Assembly: GCA_947453415.1 (NCBI GenBank)
Contig: CANGGG010000015.1
Location: 1-45,616, forward strand
DNA: 45,616 nucleotides
From: Bacteroidota bacterium
GTDB taxonomy: Bacteria; Bacteroidota; Bacteroidia; UKL13-3
Reading direction: 5' to 3'
The notes beneath the pieces are model-generated. The model was given only the letters and a program-made list of their open reading frames with translations. It was not told where the DNA came from and did no database searches. A program made the translations under genes and the position numbers. How positions within the stretch are numbered: the stretch's first letter is position 1; each line of letters starts with the position of its first letter. This document shows, piece after piece, positions 7,825 to 15,831 of this stretch.

Positions 7825-8410
7825 ACAATATTCCTTTCCTAATTTTTACGGTTTTCTTTTCATCATTTTCAAGTAGTAATGCCAGTGTTTTTCGCGCTCG
7901 GTGAATATTGGTTTTTACACCATTTACACTTACGTTTTGAATGGCTGCAATGTCTTCCATGCTTAATCCACTTATTTCGTACCAAACTATGGCTTCGCTT
8001 TGCTTAACAGGTAAGCGTTGCAATGCTTTGTTTAGTTCAAATTTCATCAATGAACCTTCGCTGTTTGAATTGCTAGCTGTGTTTTCCATTTTGTTGGATT
8101 CAAACAAACCCCAAAACTTCTTCCGCCTTAGTTTTTTATTTACCAAATTGCTAGCAATACTGAATAAATAACTCAAAAAAGCAGTTTCATTTTGCAATTT
8201 TTCAAAACTTTCAAAAGCCACCAAAACCGTTTCACTTACTACATCTTTTGCTTCTTCATTATCCCAAACCAATGTTTGCACAAACCTGCTCAACCGCGCA
8301 TGCAACGGCTGATACAAACTCATAAAACGATCTTGTTTTGAAATATTTTGTTGCAAATTATTTTTATTAGTTATTTCAGTATGTTGCTTAACTAAGCTAA
8401 AAAGTTTCAA
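7814..8410 (-). CDS. ECF-type RNA polymerase sigma factor
   Basis: 198 residues with the two ECF domains. Region 2 spans about residues 30-100 (SRFVQTLVWDNEEAKDVVSETVLVAF...FLSYLFSIASNLVNKKLRRK). Region 4 spans about 125-185 (ALQRLPVKQSEAIVWYEISG, then the helix-turn-helix LSMEDIAAIQNVSVNGVKTNIHRARKTL). It would direct core RNA polymerase to a private set of promoters. The 3' end overlaps the membrane protein gene by 11 bases, the arrangement of a sigma factor with its membrane regulator. MSLYQPLHARL at codon 30 (8323) is an alternative start. Regulon unknown. Confidence 0.92.
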   Translation of the reverse strand: MKLFSLVKQHTEITNKNNLQQNISKQDRFMSLYQPLHARLSRFVQTLVWDNEEAKDVVSETVLVAFESFEKLQNETAFLSYLFSIASNLVNKKLRRKKFWGLFESNKMENTASNSNSEGSLMKFELNKALQRLPVKQSEAIVWYEISGLSMEDIAAIQNVSVNGVKTNIHRARKTLALLLENDEKKTVKIRKGILYEQ

Positions 8411-8465
8411 GCCACAAACAAGTATTTGTTATAGCTTTGGTTTTAAGGTTTTTAAAAAATTACAA

Positions 8466-8568
8466 AGATTGGAAGATTACAAAGATTGAAAAATTTGTCT
8501 ATTGCCCTTTGCCTCCTTCGGCAAGCTCAGGATGACTATACTTCTCTTCAATCGTTGCCAGCTGCCAG
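8466..8568 (+). repeat. 103-bp direct repeat, copy 2
   Basis: Second copy of the 5259-5361 repeat, three substitutions by eye. It lies in the 232-base spacer between the divergent sigma-factor and permease genes. The remainder of that spacer holds GATTGGAAGATTACAAAG-type units and the permease promoter. Confidence 0.85.
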
Positions 8569-8594
8569 CAGTCCTTCCAAACCTTTTATAAAAA

Positions 8595-8602
8595 TAACTT
8601 TG
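8595..8602 (+). promoter_or_regulatory. Predicted -7 box of the MacB-like permease gene
   Basis: TAACTTTG matches TAnnTTTG and lies 40 bases upstream of the ATG at 8643. No clear TTTG is seen at the expected -33 position. Confidence 0.4.
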
Positions 8603-8642
8603 TAATTGAAATTATATAGTTCATTTTTGAAATCAATTTAAA

Positions 8643-9899
8643 ATGAAAAGTTTTCAAATAATATTAACCCAAATCAAAGAAAGTGCACGATCGGCATTTT
8701 ATACCATGTATTTGAATAAAGTGCGTACTTTACTTTCAACCTTGGGAATTACCATCGGAATTTTTTGCATTATTGCGGTGTTAGCTGTAGTTGAAAGTTT
8801 TGAAACTAGCTTACACCAAAGTGTAGAAAGCTTGGGAAACAATGTGGTTTTTGTTGAAAAATGGCCATGGACTTTTGGGCCAGGATATAAGTGGTGGAAA
8901 TACATGAATAGGCCAAATGCATCGATTGATGAAATGAAAAATATAGAGCAGAAATCTGCTTTGTCTCAAGGTCAAATGCTAACTATTTCTATCAGTGGCA
9001 AAACATTGAAAAGTGGCTCCAACAGTGCAAGTGGAATAGATATTCAAGGAGTAACGCACGATTATGATCAAGTAAGAAATTTTAATTTAATAGAAGGTAG
9101 GTATTTTACCGAAAATGAATCTGTAAATGGAACATTGGTTTGTATTATTGGTTATAATTTATCCCAAACATTATTTCCAAGTGTAAGTCCAATCAATAAA
9201 AGTATTAAAGTTTCTGGAATAAAATTCAATGTTATTGGCGTTTTTGCCAAAGAAGGTGAAAGTTTAATTGGAAACAGTCAAGATAATTTAACCATTATTC
9301 CGGTAAATGCTGCTGCCAAATTTGTTAGAATTAATAGCGATGATGCCAATAGCAGAATTCATGTAAAAGCCAGCAATGGGGGAGTGGCAGCTTTGGAACA
9401 AGAGTTAAATGGAATCATGCGAAGCAAACGAAAATTAAAACCCGGACAGGAGGAAAATTTTGCGTTAAATAAAACTACTTTAATTACCCAACAACTTGAT
9501 CAAACTTTTTCAATTGTAAATATTGCCGGCTGGATCATTGGATTATTTGCCATGTTGGTTGGTGGTTTTGGAATAGCTAATATTATGTTTGTGAGTGTGA
9601 AAGAAAGAACCAATGAAATTGGTATCCAAAAGAGTTTAGGTGCTAAAAATTATTTTATATTAATTGAATTTCTTATTGAAGCAATTATTCTTTGTTTGTT
9701 AGGCTGCGTACTAGGTTTAATTTTAGTTTGGAGTATTGTATTAGTACTTGGAAGTATATTTGATTTTGTTTTTTACTTAAGCTTAAAAAATATTTTTATA
9801 GGTGTATTTACCAGTATTTGTATTGGTGTAATTTCAGGATTTTTACCAGCATTAAGTGCCTCTAGGTTAAACCCAGTAGATGCTATAAGAAGTAAATAA
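8643..9899 (+). CDS. MacB-like ABC transporter permease (FtsX family)
   Basis: 418 residues with the MacB/FtsX layout. There is one N-terminal membrane helix after a conserved amphipathic segment (LNKVRTLLSTLGITIGIFCIIAVLAV, about 25-50), then a large periplasmic MacB-type domain (about 55-280). Three membrane helices follow (about 290-315, 338-365, 378-400), and the end LSASRLNPVDAIRSK is typical. Such permeases work with an ABC ATPase and often a periplasmic adaptor, exporting or extracting substrates from the envelope. Neither partner is encoded here, so the ATPase must lie elsewhere. It is transcribed away from the sigma-factor gene and could belong to that regulon, but nothing here proves it. 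Confidence 0.88.
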   Translation: MKSFQIILTQIKESARSAFYTMYLNKVRTLLSTLGITIGIFCIIAVLAVVESFETSLHQSVESLGNNVVFVEKWPWTFGPGYKWWKYMNRPNASIDEMKNIEQKSALSQGQMLTISISGKTLKSGSNSASGIDIQGVTHDYDQVRNFNLIEGRYFTENESVNGTLVCIIGYNLSQTLFPSVSPINKSIKVSGIKFNVIGVFAKEGESLIGNSQDNLTIIPVNAAAKFVRINSDDANSRIHVKASNGGVAALEQELNGIMRSKRKLKPGQEENFALNKTTLITQQLDQTFSIVNIAGWIIGLFAMLVGGFGIANIMFVSVKERTNEIGIQKSLGAKNYFILIEFLIEAIILCLLGCVLGLILVWSIVLVLGSIFDFVFYLSLKNIFIGVFTSICIGVISGFLPALSASRLNPVDAIRSK

Positions 9900-9963
9900 T
9901 TAATTACAAAAAGTAGCTAAACAAATAGCAAGAAATTCTTTTTGAAATCAATAAATCAAAATG

Positions 9964-10875
9964 CTATTTTTCCTGTAAAATAGCCTCGTATTTGGTAGCG
10001 TTTGTTATATCTATTTCAGATAAAATTTCCACTATTTTAGGTTTTTCTATTGCAGTAGCGCCTTTATAAATATTGATAATTTCATCACGTTTTGAATCAA
10101 AAAACATTAACAACATCACGGTGTTAGGAGCAATAGCATATACTTTCTTTACCTCTTCAATGGCTTTAAAAATTTGCTTGCGGGCTTCTAAAGGTTTTTT
10201 CTGAAAAATATCCATCCCTTTTCTATGGTAAATATAATAAGCGAGTCTAATGGTTTTAAAACGTTCGTTTAAAATATTATCAATTAAGTTGTACCTAGTT
10301 CTTAAATTTCTACCAAAAGCTGTCCATCCCGCACCACCACTTTTAGCCTGTGCCAACGATAATATTTGTGCTGCTTTATTAAAATAAGGAGTTCCGCTTT
10401 CTTGTCCAAAACTATCATAATCTAAACCCAAACAATAATTACAGTAAAATGCTAAGAGTCCAGTAATTTCAGTTCCATATTGTCCGTCAGTATAATCAAA
10501 ACGTTGTTGGTCGAGGTAAGTAAAATTAAAATTTTCGTCTCTAAAGTTGAGTAAAATGGTATTGTAATTTGTTCCAAAAACTGGTCTTCTACATTGAATC
10601 ATTGCTACCGCAGTAATTTCGCCCGTAGTTTGATTATAAGCTGAGGGAATAATTTCAATTGTTAAATCAAAAAGTTCAGCGGGTAAAACCTTATCAAGAC
10701 TCCATTTTTGAATAGAAATAAATGTTTTGATATCATTTTCTAATCTTCTAAAAATTGATCTATCAGTTATTTCAATTTGATTGTCAGTTACCCTAACTTG
10801 TATATTAAAATCAGGCTGAGCATTAACCAAAAGACTAATTAGTAGTCCTAAAACAAAAAATATTTTACGCATCAA
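9964..10875 (-). CDS. porD: DUF4835 family protein (PorD-like, type IX secretion associated)
   Basis: 303 residues with a signal peptide (MRKIFFVLGLLISLLVNAQ). The body matches the DUF4835 family: FNIQVRVTDNQIEITDRSIFRRLEND at the start of the mature protein, RRPVFGTNYNTILLNFRDENF in the middle and GLDYDSFGQESGTPYF further on. This Bacteroidota-specific periplasmic or outer-membrane family is associated with the type IX secretion system and has been named PorD; its biochemical role is not established. The gene overlaps the 3' end of coaBC by 11 bases. The order bamD-rpoZ-coaBC-DUF4835 is a recurring arrangement in the phylum. The ATG at 10872 (second codon) is an equally good start. Confidence 0.82.
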   Translation of the reverse strand: MMRKIFFVLGLLISLLVNAQPDFNIQVRVTDNQIEITDRSIFRRLENDIKTFISIQKWSLDKVLPAELFDLTIEIIPSAYNQTTGEITAVAMIQCRRPVFGTNYNTILLNFRDENFNFTYLDQQRFDYTDGQYGTEITGLLAFYCNYCLGLDYDSFGQESGTPYFNKAAQILSLAQAKSGGAGWTAFGRNLRTRYNLIDNILNERFKTIRLAYYIYHRKGMDIFQKKPLEARKQIFKAIEEVKKVYAIAPNTVMLLMFFDSKRDEIINIYKGATAIEKPKIVEILSEIDITNATKYEAILQEK

Positions 10876-12076
10876 TGGTATTTGTTAAATTAACTATTTC
10901 ATTCACAATGTCAATGGCAACATCGTTTTTCGATTTTAAATTAAAGGCTATTCTCTCCCCACTATTTTTTAAAATAGTAATTTGATTGGTGTTGTGTTTA
11001 AAGCCTGCACCTGTTGTTTGTAAAGAATTTAACACAATAAAATCAGCTTTTTTTTCTTTTAATTTTATTAAAGCATTTTCTTCTTCATGATTGGTTTCGA
11101 GTGCAAATCCAACCAATATTTGTTTGTTAGTTTTTATGGAACCAATATGTTTTAAAATGTCTTTGGTCTTTTTCAATTCAATGATTAAACCTTCGTCATT
11201 TTGTTTTTTTATTTTTTCATCAGCAACTTTAATTGGCGAATAGTCGGCAACGGCAGCACACATAATTGCAATATTTGCAGTACTAAAATTTTCATTAACT
11301 GCTTCAAACATTTGTGCAGCTGAATGAACGTTTAATCTTGTAATATTTTTATGATGGTGAATGATTTCAACTGGTCCGGCTATTAGTTTAACCAATGCGC
11401 CTCTGTTTGCTAATTCTTCTGCTAAAGCAAATCCCATTTTCCCACTCGAATAATTTCCAATAAAACGAACTGGATCTATGTTTTCGTATGTTGGACCTGC
11501 AGTTACTAAAGCTTTTTTACCTAATAAATCTTGCTCAGAATTAAAATGTTTTTCTATAACTAAAAATATTTCTTCAGGTTCAGCCATTCTTCCTTTTCCG
11601 TTTAATCCACTGGCTAATTCACCTTCTTTTGCGTCAATCATGATGTTTCCAAACGATTGAAGTTTAGCGCAATTTTGAACAGTAGTTGGATGTATAAACA
11701 TGTCTAAATCCATTGCTGGCGCAAACATGATAGGACACTTGGCTGAAAGATAAGTTGCAATTAATAAATTATCACAAATTCCATTTGCCATTTTAGCAAT
11801 TGTATTTGCACTTGCTGGCGCAACAACCATTAAATCTGCCCAAAGTCCAAGTTCTACATGATTTGTCCATTCGCCATTTTGGTTCAAAACAAAATCGCTG
11901 TAAACAGGATTTTTACTAAGCGTACTTAAGGTTAAAGGCGTAACAAATTCTTTGGCTGCAGGAGTAATTATTACTTTTACATTGGCACCTGCTTTAACTA
12001 GCAATCTAACCAAAAAAGCCGCTTTGTAGGCGGCTATGCTGGCACTAATGGCGATAATAACTTTTTTGTTTTTCAA
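10865..12076 (-). CDS. coaBC: Bifunctional phosphopantothenoylcysteine decarboxylase / phosphopantothenate-cysteine ligase
   Basis: 403 residues, normal for the fused enzyme that makes 4'-phosphopantetheine precursors for coenzyme A. The N-terminal flavoprotein decarboxylase (about 1-185) shows IAISASIAAYKAA, the HVELGLWADLMVVAPASAN segment and MANGICDNLL with the active-site Cys region. The C-terminal ligase (about 188-400) shows VTAGPTYENIDPVRFIGN, YSSGKMGFALAEE and MCAAVADYSP. It sits in a tight minus-strand operon downstream of rpoZ and overlaps the DUF4835 gene. Confidence 0.96.
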   Translation of the reverse strand: MKNKKVIIAISASIAAYKAAFLVRLLVKAGANVKVIITPAAKEFVTPLTLSTLSKNPVYSDFVLNQNGEWTNHVELGLWADLMVVAPASANTIAKMANGICDNLLIATYLSAKCPIMFAPAMDLDMFIHPTTVQNCAKLQSFGNIMIDAKEGELASGLNGKGRMAEPEEIFLVIEKHFNSEQDLLGKKALVTAGPTYENIDPVRFIGNYSSGKMGFALAEELANRGALVKLIAGPVEIIHHHKNITRLNVHSAAQMFEAVNENFSTANIAIMCAAVADYSPIKVADEKIKKQNDEGLIIELKKTKDILKHIGSIKTNKQILVGFALETNHEEENALIKLKEKKADFIVLNSLQTTGAGFKHNTNQITILKNSGERIAFNLKSKNDVAIDIVNEIVNLTNTIDA

Positions 12077-12111
12077 TTTACTCTTGTTTTAAAAAGTAGT
12101 GTTTGAAAAAA

Positions 12112-12459
12112 CTAGAATTGTTTTCCATCTCCAGTTTTAGCTGGATTATTGTAATAAATTTTACCGTTCATAAACTCCTCAGTTGCTATTAAAGTCGACT
12201 TAGGTAATTTCTCGTAAAAATTAGAAATTTCTATTTGTTCACGGTTTTCAAAAATCTCTTCTAAAGTGTCGTTATCATTATCAAATTCGTTTAATTTGCT
12301 ATGTAACTCTTCTTTCATTTGAGCTGATATTTGATTTGCTCTTTTAGCAATAATTGCAATTGTTTCGTACAAGTTTCCTGTTTCAGCTTCTAATTTACGT
12401 AAGTCGCGAGTTACAGTGGTAGTAGGTACGTTTTGGTAATTGTGATTTAAGTTTGCCAT
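12112..12459 (-). CDS. rpoZ: DNA-directed RNA polymerase omega subunit (Bacteroidota type)
   Basis: 115 residues. The segment TVTRDLRKLEAETGNLYETI followed by IIAKRANQISAQMKEEL is the omega/RPB6 core (compare Y-x-x-x-x-x-x-x-RA-x-Q/QI in other omegas). The acidic middle segment FDNDNDTLEEIFENREQIEI and the C-terminal ATEEF(M)NGKIYY are typical of the phylum's longer omega. Omega aids assembly of the beta' subunit. It lies 6 bases downstream of bamD and 35 bases upstream of coaBC. Confidence 0.85.
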   Translation of the reverse strand: MANLNHNYQNVPTTTVTRDLRKLEAETGNLYETIAIIAKRANQISAQMKEELHSKLNEFDNDNDTLEEIFENREQIEISNFYEKLPKSTLIATEEFMNGKIYYNNPAKTGDGKQF

Positions 12460-12465
12460 TTATAT

Positions 12466-13269
12466 TTATTTGTTTATTTTATTTAATTCGGTTACTGCTT
12501 TTTGTTTAATGTCTTTTGCATTACTCATAAATTTACTGTTTTCGGTGTATAATTCAGTAAAATCATTGAATGCACTTATTGTTTCTTGGTAACGTTGAAT
12601 TTGTTTTTCTGGAATGCTATTTTCAGCTAATAAATAGTTTGATTTTAAAATCAAAAAATCTATTTCTTCTCTTTGTGCTATTTCCGGAAAATCATTCACT
12701 AAATTTTTAAGTGAAACAATTGCACTTTTATACGAACCAATATTGTAATATAATTTTGCATTGTTATAAGCTTTTTGTGAAAGTTTAGCTCGCAATTTAT
12801 CTAAATATTTATTGCAATCATTTAAATATTTACTTTCAGGATAAACATTTACAAAAATTTTAAAAGTTTCAATCGCTTTATATGTATCAACTTGGTCTAA
12901 TTCAGAATCTTGCGATTCTAAAAAAATACAATATCCATTTAAATATAAAGCCTCTTCTGCATTTACACTTGTTGGATAAGTTTCGTAATATATTTTATAC
13001 CTGTAACCAGCTAAAGAATACATTTTTAAACCATAATCACATTGAGCTTGATAATATAAAATTTTCTCGGCCAAAGGTGTATTTGAAATTTCGTTTTCTA
13101 ATTGATCAAAAAGTGTTTGAGCCCTGTAAAAATCTTTTTTCATAAAGAAATATTCAGCTACTTCCAATTTCTTCTTGGAGTCAGTGCTTTTTAAAGCCTT
13201 TTGGAACTTACTTCTGCAGCCTCCAAATACTAAACTTAATATGATAATTGATAAACTTAAATACTTCAT
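12466..13269 (-). CDS. bamD: Outer membrane protein assembly factor BamD (lipoprotein)
   Basis: About 267 residues from the ATG at 13267-13269. MKYLSLSIIILSLVFGGC is a lipoprotein signal ending in a Cys anchor, followed by tetratricopeptide-like helices: KLEVAEYFFMKKDFYRAQTLFDQLE, YYQAQCDYGLKMYSLAGYRY and ALYLNGYCIFLESQDSELDQ. BamD is the periplasmic TPR partner of BamA in outer-membrane protein insertion. The frame stays open for 32 further codons, but that extension would bury the lipobox and overlap the divergent NlpC gene, so I reject it. It is the first gene of the bamD-rpoZ-coaBC-porD operon. TACTTTCG at 13287-13294 on the minus strand is a near-match -7 box. Confidence 0.9.
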   Translation of the reverse strand: MKYLSLSIIILSLVFGGCRSKFQKALKSTDSKKKLEVAEYFFMKKDFYRAQTLFDQLENEISNTPLAEKILYYQAQCDYGLKMYSLAGYRYKIYYETYPTSVNAEEALYLNGYCIFLESQDSELDQVDTYKAIETFKIFVNVYPESKYLNDCNKYLDKLRAKLSQKAYNNAKLYYNIGSYKSAIVSLKNLVNDFPEIAQREEIDFLILKSNYLLAENSIPEKQIQRYQETISAFNDFTELYTENSKFMSNAKDIKQKAVTELNKINK

Positions 13270-13334
13270 TTTTACTAGTCTGCGAAAGTATGTTTTTTGA
13301 TTTAAAATAGAAAACTTATTTTCGTAAAATACCA

Positions 13335-13907
13335 ATGAGCAAAAAAAAGATTTCAATATTGTCATTTATTTTATTTATAGTGTTGAATACTTGGTGTTTA
13401 ATTTCCTATTCTCAGTTACGAATTACCAAAAATAGTGATAGCATAATTGTCGCTTCAAACGACTCAATCAATCAAATAGTTACATTTTCGATTTTAAAAC
13501 CTAAAGTATTTAAAGCTGATTCTATGATTATTTATGGGAAAAAGTATTTAGGTTTAAATTACAAAAGAGGTGGAACCTCCAATAGAGGATATGACTGCAG
13601 TGGTTTTACAATGACTGTTTTTGCAAAATTTGGTATTCGTTTGCCACATACCAGTGCTGGTCAATCATTAATAGGAATAGAAGTAAACAGTAAAAATATT
13701 CAAAAAGGGGATTTGATTTTTTTTAAAGGAAGAAGCCGAAGAGGACATAGAGTTGGACATGTAGGAATAGTTATTTCTGAAAGAGGAATGCCCGTAAAAT
13801 TTATTCATTCCTCAGTAAACGATGGAGTAAGAGAAGATTGGATGTTAAGTGATTATTACCGAAAACGTTTTGTTAAAGTAATGCGCGTAAAGCAGTGGGA
13901 GCAATAG
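13335..13907 (+). CDS. NlpC/P60 family cell-wall endopeptidase
   Basis: 190 residues: an N-terminal signal or membrane segment (about 6-26), a short linker, and a C40 cysteine peptidase domain from about residue 62. The catalytic Cys88 is in YDCSGFT, His142 in GHVGIV and His158 in FIHSS, and the LPHTSAGQ and KGDLIFF motifs between them are intact. These enzymes cut peptide stems of peptidoglycan. The gene is divergent from bamD with a 65-base shared promoter region that includes a TATTTTCG near-match to the -7 box. Confidence 0.92.
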   Translation: MSKKKISILSFILFIVLNTWCLISYSQLRITKNSDSIIVASNDSINQIVTFSILKPKVFKADSMIIYGKKYLGLNYKRGGTSNRGYDCSGFTMTVFAKFGIRLPHTSAGQSLIGIEVNSKNIQKGDLIFFKGRSRRGHRVGHVGIVISERGMPVKFIHSSVNDGVREDWMLSDYYRKRFVKVMRVKQWEQ

Positions 13908-13915
13908 ATTAGACG

Positions 13916-13993
13916 ATAGTCAATGGACCATAGTATTTGTAAGATAGATAAGTGTCCAATTATTAAATTTATTTTCTATGGTCTATCGACTAT
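13916..13993. repeat. Inverted repeat after the NlpC/P60 gene
   Basis: ATAGTCAATGGACCATAG (13916-13933) and CTATGGTCTATCGACTAT (13976-13993) pair at 16 of 18 positions around a 42-base loop. It is another dispersed spacer repeat and fills most of the 164-base gap before the amino acid permease gene. No T run follows, so it is not a standard terminator. Confidence 0.65.
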
Positions 13994-14071
13994 TAGCTAT
14001 AAACTAAAAATCGTACTTGTATAATTTGCTTTACTTATTATATTGCCATTCAAAAAATCGATAAAAAATAT

Positions 14072-15547
14072 ATGAGTGTTTGGCGAAAAAAACCAATTAG
14101 TGCCTTTGAGGCAGAAATGAAAAAAGGCGGATTAAACCGTGTGCTTACCCGTTGGGGATTAACATCGTTAGGAATAGGTGCCATTATTGGCGGTGGAATT
14201 TTTACTTTAACAGGAATTGCCGCGCACGATTATGCAGGACCAGCACTTGCGATTTCATTTGTAATTGCTGGCGTTGGCTGTTTATTTGCTTCGCTCTGTT
14301 ATGCTGAATTTGCTTCAGTTTTACCAGTAGAAGGTAGTGCTTACAGCTATGCTTACGGAACAGTTGGTGAATTATTTGCTTGGTTCATTGGTTGGAATTT
14401 AATATTGGAATACATGATGGGAGCAACCACAGTTGCTGTAGCTTGGAGCGGTTATTTTGTAAAACTATTACATTTGTTTCACCTCGATATTCCAATTTGG
14501 TTATGTAATGATCCAGTTACAGCAGCTACAAAAGCAGCTGCATTAGGAATCGATATTCCTTCTTTTGCTTTTAACTTACCAGCATTTGTAATTACTTGGT
14601 TTGTTACTAGTATTTTAATTAAAGGCATTAAAGAAGCTGCAAGTACAAATAATATTATTGTAATTATTAAAATTGCTGTTGTTCTTTTTGTAATTATAGT
14701 TGGGGCATTTTATATCAATGTAGAAAATTGGCAACCATTTATTCCAACTTCGGTTGAAACAATAACTGATGGAGTTGTAAGCAAAAGTTTTGGTTGGGAA
14801 GGTGTTGTTACTGCAGCTACTATTGTATTTTTTGCTTATATCGGTTTCGATGCTGTTTCAACTCAGGCTGGTGAGGCAATCAACCCTAAAAAAGATGTGC
14901 CTTTTGCAATCATTGCATCATTGGTTATTTGTACTGTTTTATATATTTTAGTATCATTGGTTTTAACAGGAATGGTAAAATACGATGTGTTAGATAAAGC
15001 AGCACCCGTAGCTTCAGCATTTAGCGAAAACGGTTTAACTTGGGCAGTGTTTATCATAACAATTGCAGCAACTGCAGGTTTAACTTCTGTAATGTTAGTA
15101 ATGATGTTAGGTCAAACTCGTATATTTTTGGGAATGGCTAAAGATGGTTTATTACCTAAGGGAATGTTTGGTACATTACATCCCAAATTTAAAACGCCTT
15201 ATAAATCTACCATTTTAGTTGGTGCAATTATTTCTGTTGTAGCATCTTTTACTCCAATTGAAAATGTAAGCGCCATGTGTAGCATGGGAACATTATTGGC
15301 TTTTGCAATGGTATGCGTTGCGGTCATGTTATTACGCTATAAAAGTCCTGAATTAGAAAGACCTTTTAAAGCGCCAGCAGTATATTTAGTTGGAACCTTA
15401 GGTGTTTCATTCAATTTGTTTTTGATGTGCTTTGTAAGAATTGAAACTTGGATTGCTTTCCTAATTTGGGGTGCAATTGGTGTATTGGTTTATTTCCTTT
15501 ATAGCAAAAGACATAGCAATTTACAAAACCCTCCAATTGAAGAATAA
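14072..15547 (+). CDS. APC-superfamily amino acid permease (cationic amino acid transporter type)
   Basis: 491 residues with about 12-13 membrane helices. The first helix GLTSLGIGAIIGGGIFTLTGIAA carries the GxG substrate-binding bend of APC transporters, and PALAISFVIAGVGCLFASL...YAEFASVLPVEGSAYSYAY is the conserved second/third helix region. FFAYIGFDAVSTQAGEAINPKKD is the helix 6 unwound site and the following loop motif. Length and motifs fit the CAT/YfnA subgroup that moves basic or branched amino acids with protons. Substrate is not determined. It is a single-gene unit followed by a strong terminator. Confidence 0.9.
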   Translation: MSVWRKKPISAFEAEMKKGGLNRVLTRWGLTSLGIGAIIGGGIFTLTGIAAHDYAGPALAISFVIAGVGCLFASLCYAEFASVLPVEGSAYSYAYGTVGELFAWFIGWNLILEYMMGATTVAVAWSGYFVKLLHLFHLDIPIWLCNDPVTAATKAAALGIDIPSFAFNLPAFVITWFVTSILIKGIKEAASTNNIIVIIKIAVVLFVIIVGAFYINVENWQPFIPTSVETITDGVVSKSFGWEGVVTAATIVFFAYIGFDAVSTQAGEAINPKKDVPFAIIASLVICTVLYILVSLVLTGMVKYDVLDKAAPVASAFSENGLTWAVFIITIAATAGLTSVMLVMMLGQTRIFLGMAKDGLLPKGMFGTLHPKFKTPYKSTILVGAIISVVASFTPIENVSAMCSMGTLLAFAMVCVAVMLLRYKSPELERPFKAPAVYLVGTLGVSFNLFLMCFVRIETWIAFLIWGAIGVLVYFLYSKRHSNLQNPPIEE

Positions 15548-15564
15548 TTATTGAAATTTAAATT

Positions 15565-15605
15565 CAAAAAAGCTGCTTTGGAATTAATTTCAAAGCAGCT
15601 TTTTA
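15565..15605 (+). terminator. Rho-independent terminator of the amino acid permease gene
   Basis: Perfect 10-bp stem AGCTGCTTTG (15571-15580) and CAAAGCAGCT (15591-15600) with a 10-base loop and trailing TTTT. Confidence 0.85.
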
Positions 15606-15658
15606 TATGTTTTTTTGAATAAATAATTCAATATTATTTACTATAACTAAGAACATTT

Positions 15659-15694
15659 CTACAAGCTCAATAACCTTGGTCGTTGAGCTTGTAG
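15659..15694. repeat. Perfect 12-bp inverted repeat (spacer palindrome)
   Basis: CTACAAGCTCAA (15659-15670) and TTGAGCTTGTAG (15683-15694) pair perfectly around TAACCTTGGTCG. It resembles the dispersed 'GGTCGTTGAGCTTGT' family. The rest of the gap between the two terminators (15606-15773) shows nothing else. Confidence 0.7.
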
Positions 15695-15773
15695 ATACGA
15701 TTATCAATTTTCACTTTGTATAACACAATTGAAGTTGAACGACATTTATATTTTACAATTTTGTACAACCCAT

Positions 15774-15806
15774 AAAAAAAGCGGAAATCTCTTTCCGCTT
15801 TTTTGT
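15774..15806 (-). terminator. Rho-independent terminator of fabI
   Basis: Stem AAGCGGAAA (15779-15787) and TTTCCGCTT (15792-15800) with a four-base loop. There are A runs on the left and T runs on the right, so it could work in both directions. Confidence 0.85.
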
Positions 15807-15831
15807 TTAATAATTATTTTTATAAAATTTC

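Noticed and set aside
5259-8568. Composite transposon around the sigma-factor module
   Set aside because: The flanking repeats carry no transposase or inverted ends; they are spacer repeats in direct orientation.
13270-13365. 32-codon N-terminal extension of BamD
   Set aside because: It would hide the lipoprotein signal and overlaps the divergent NlpC/P60 gene and its promoter.
15659-15694. Hairpin considered as a riboswitch or small RNA
   Set aside because: It is a simple 12-bp palindrome of a dispersed family lying between two terminators, with no adjoining gene to control.
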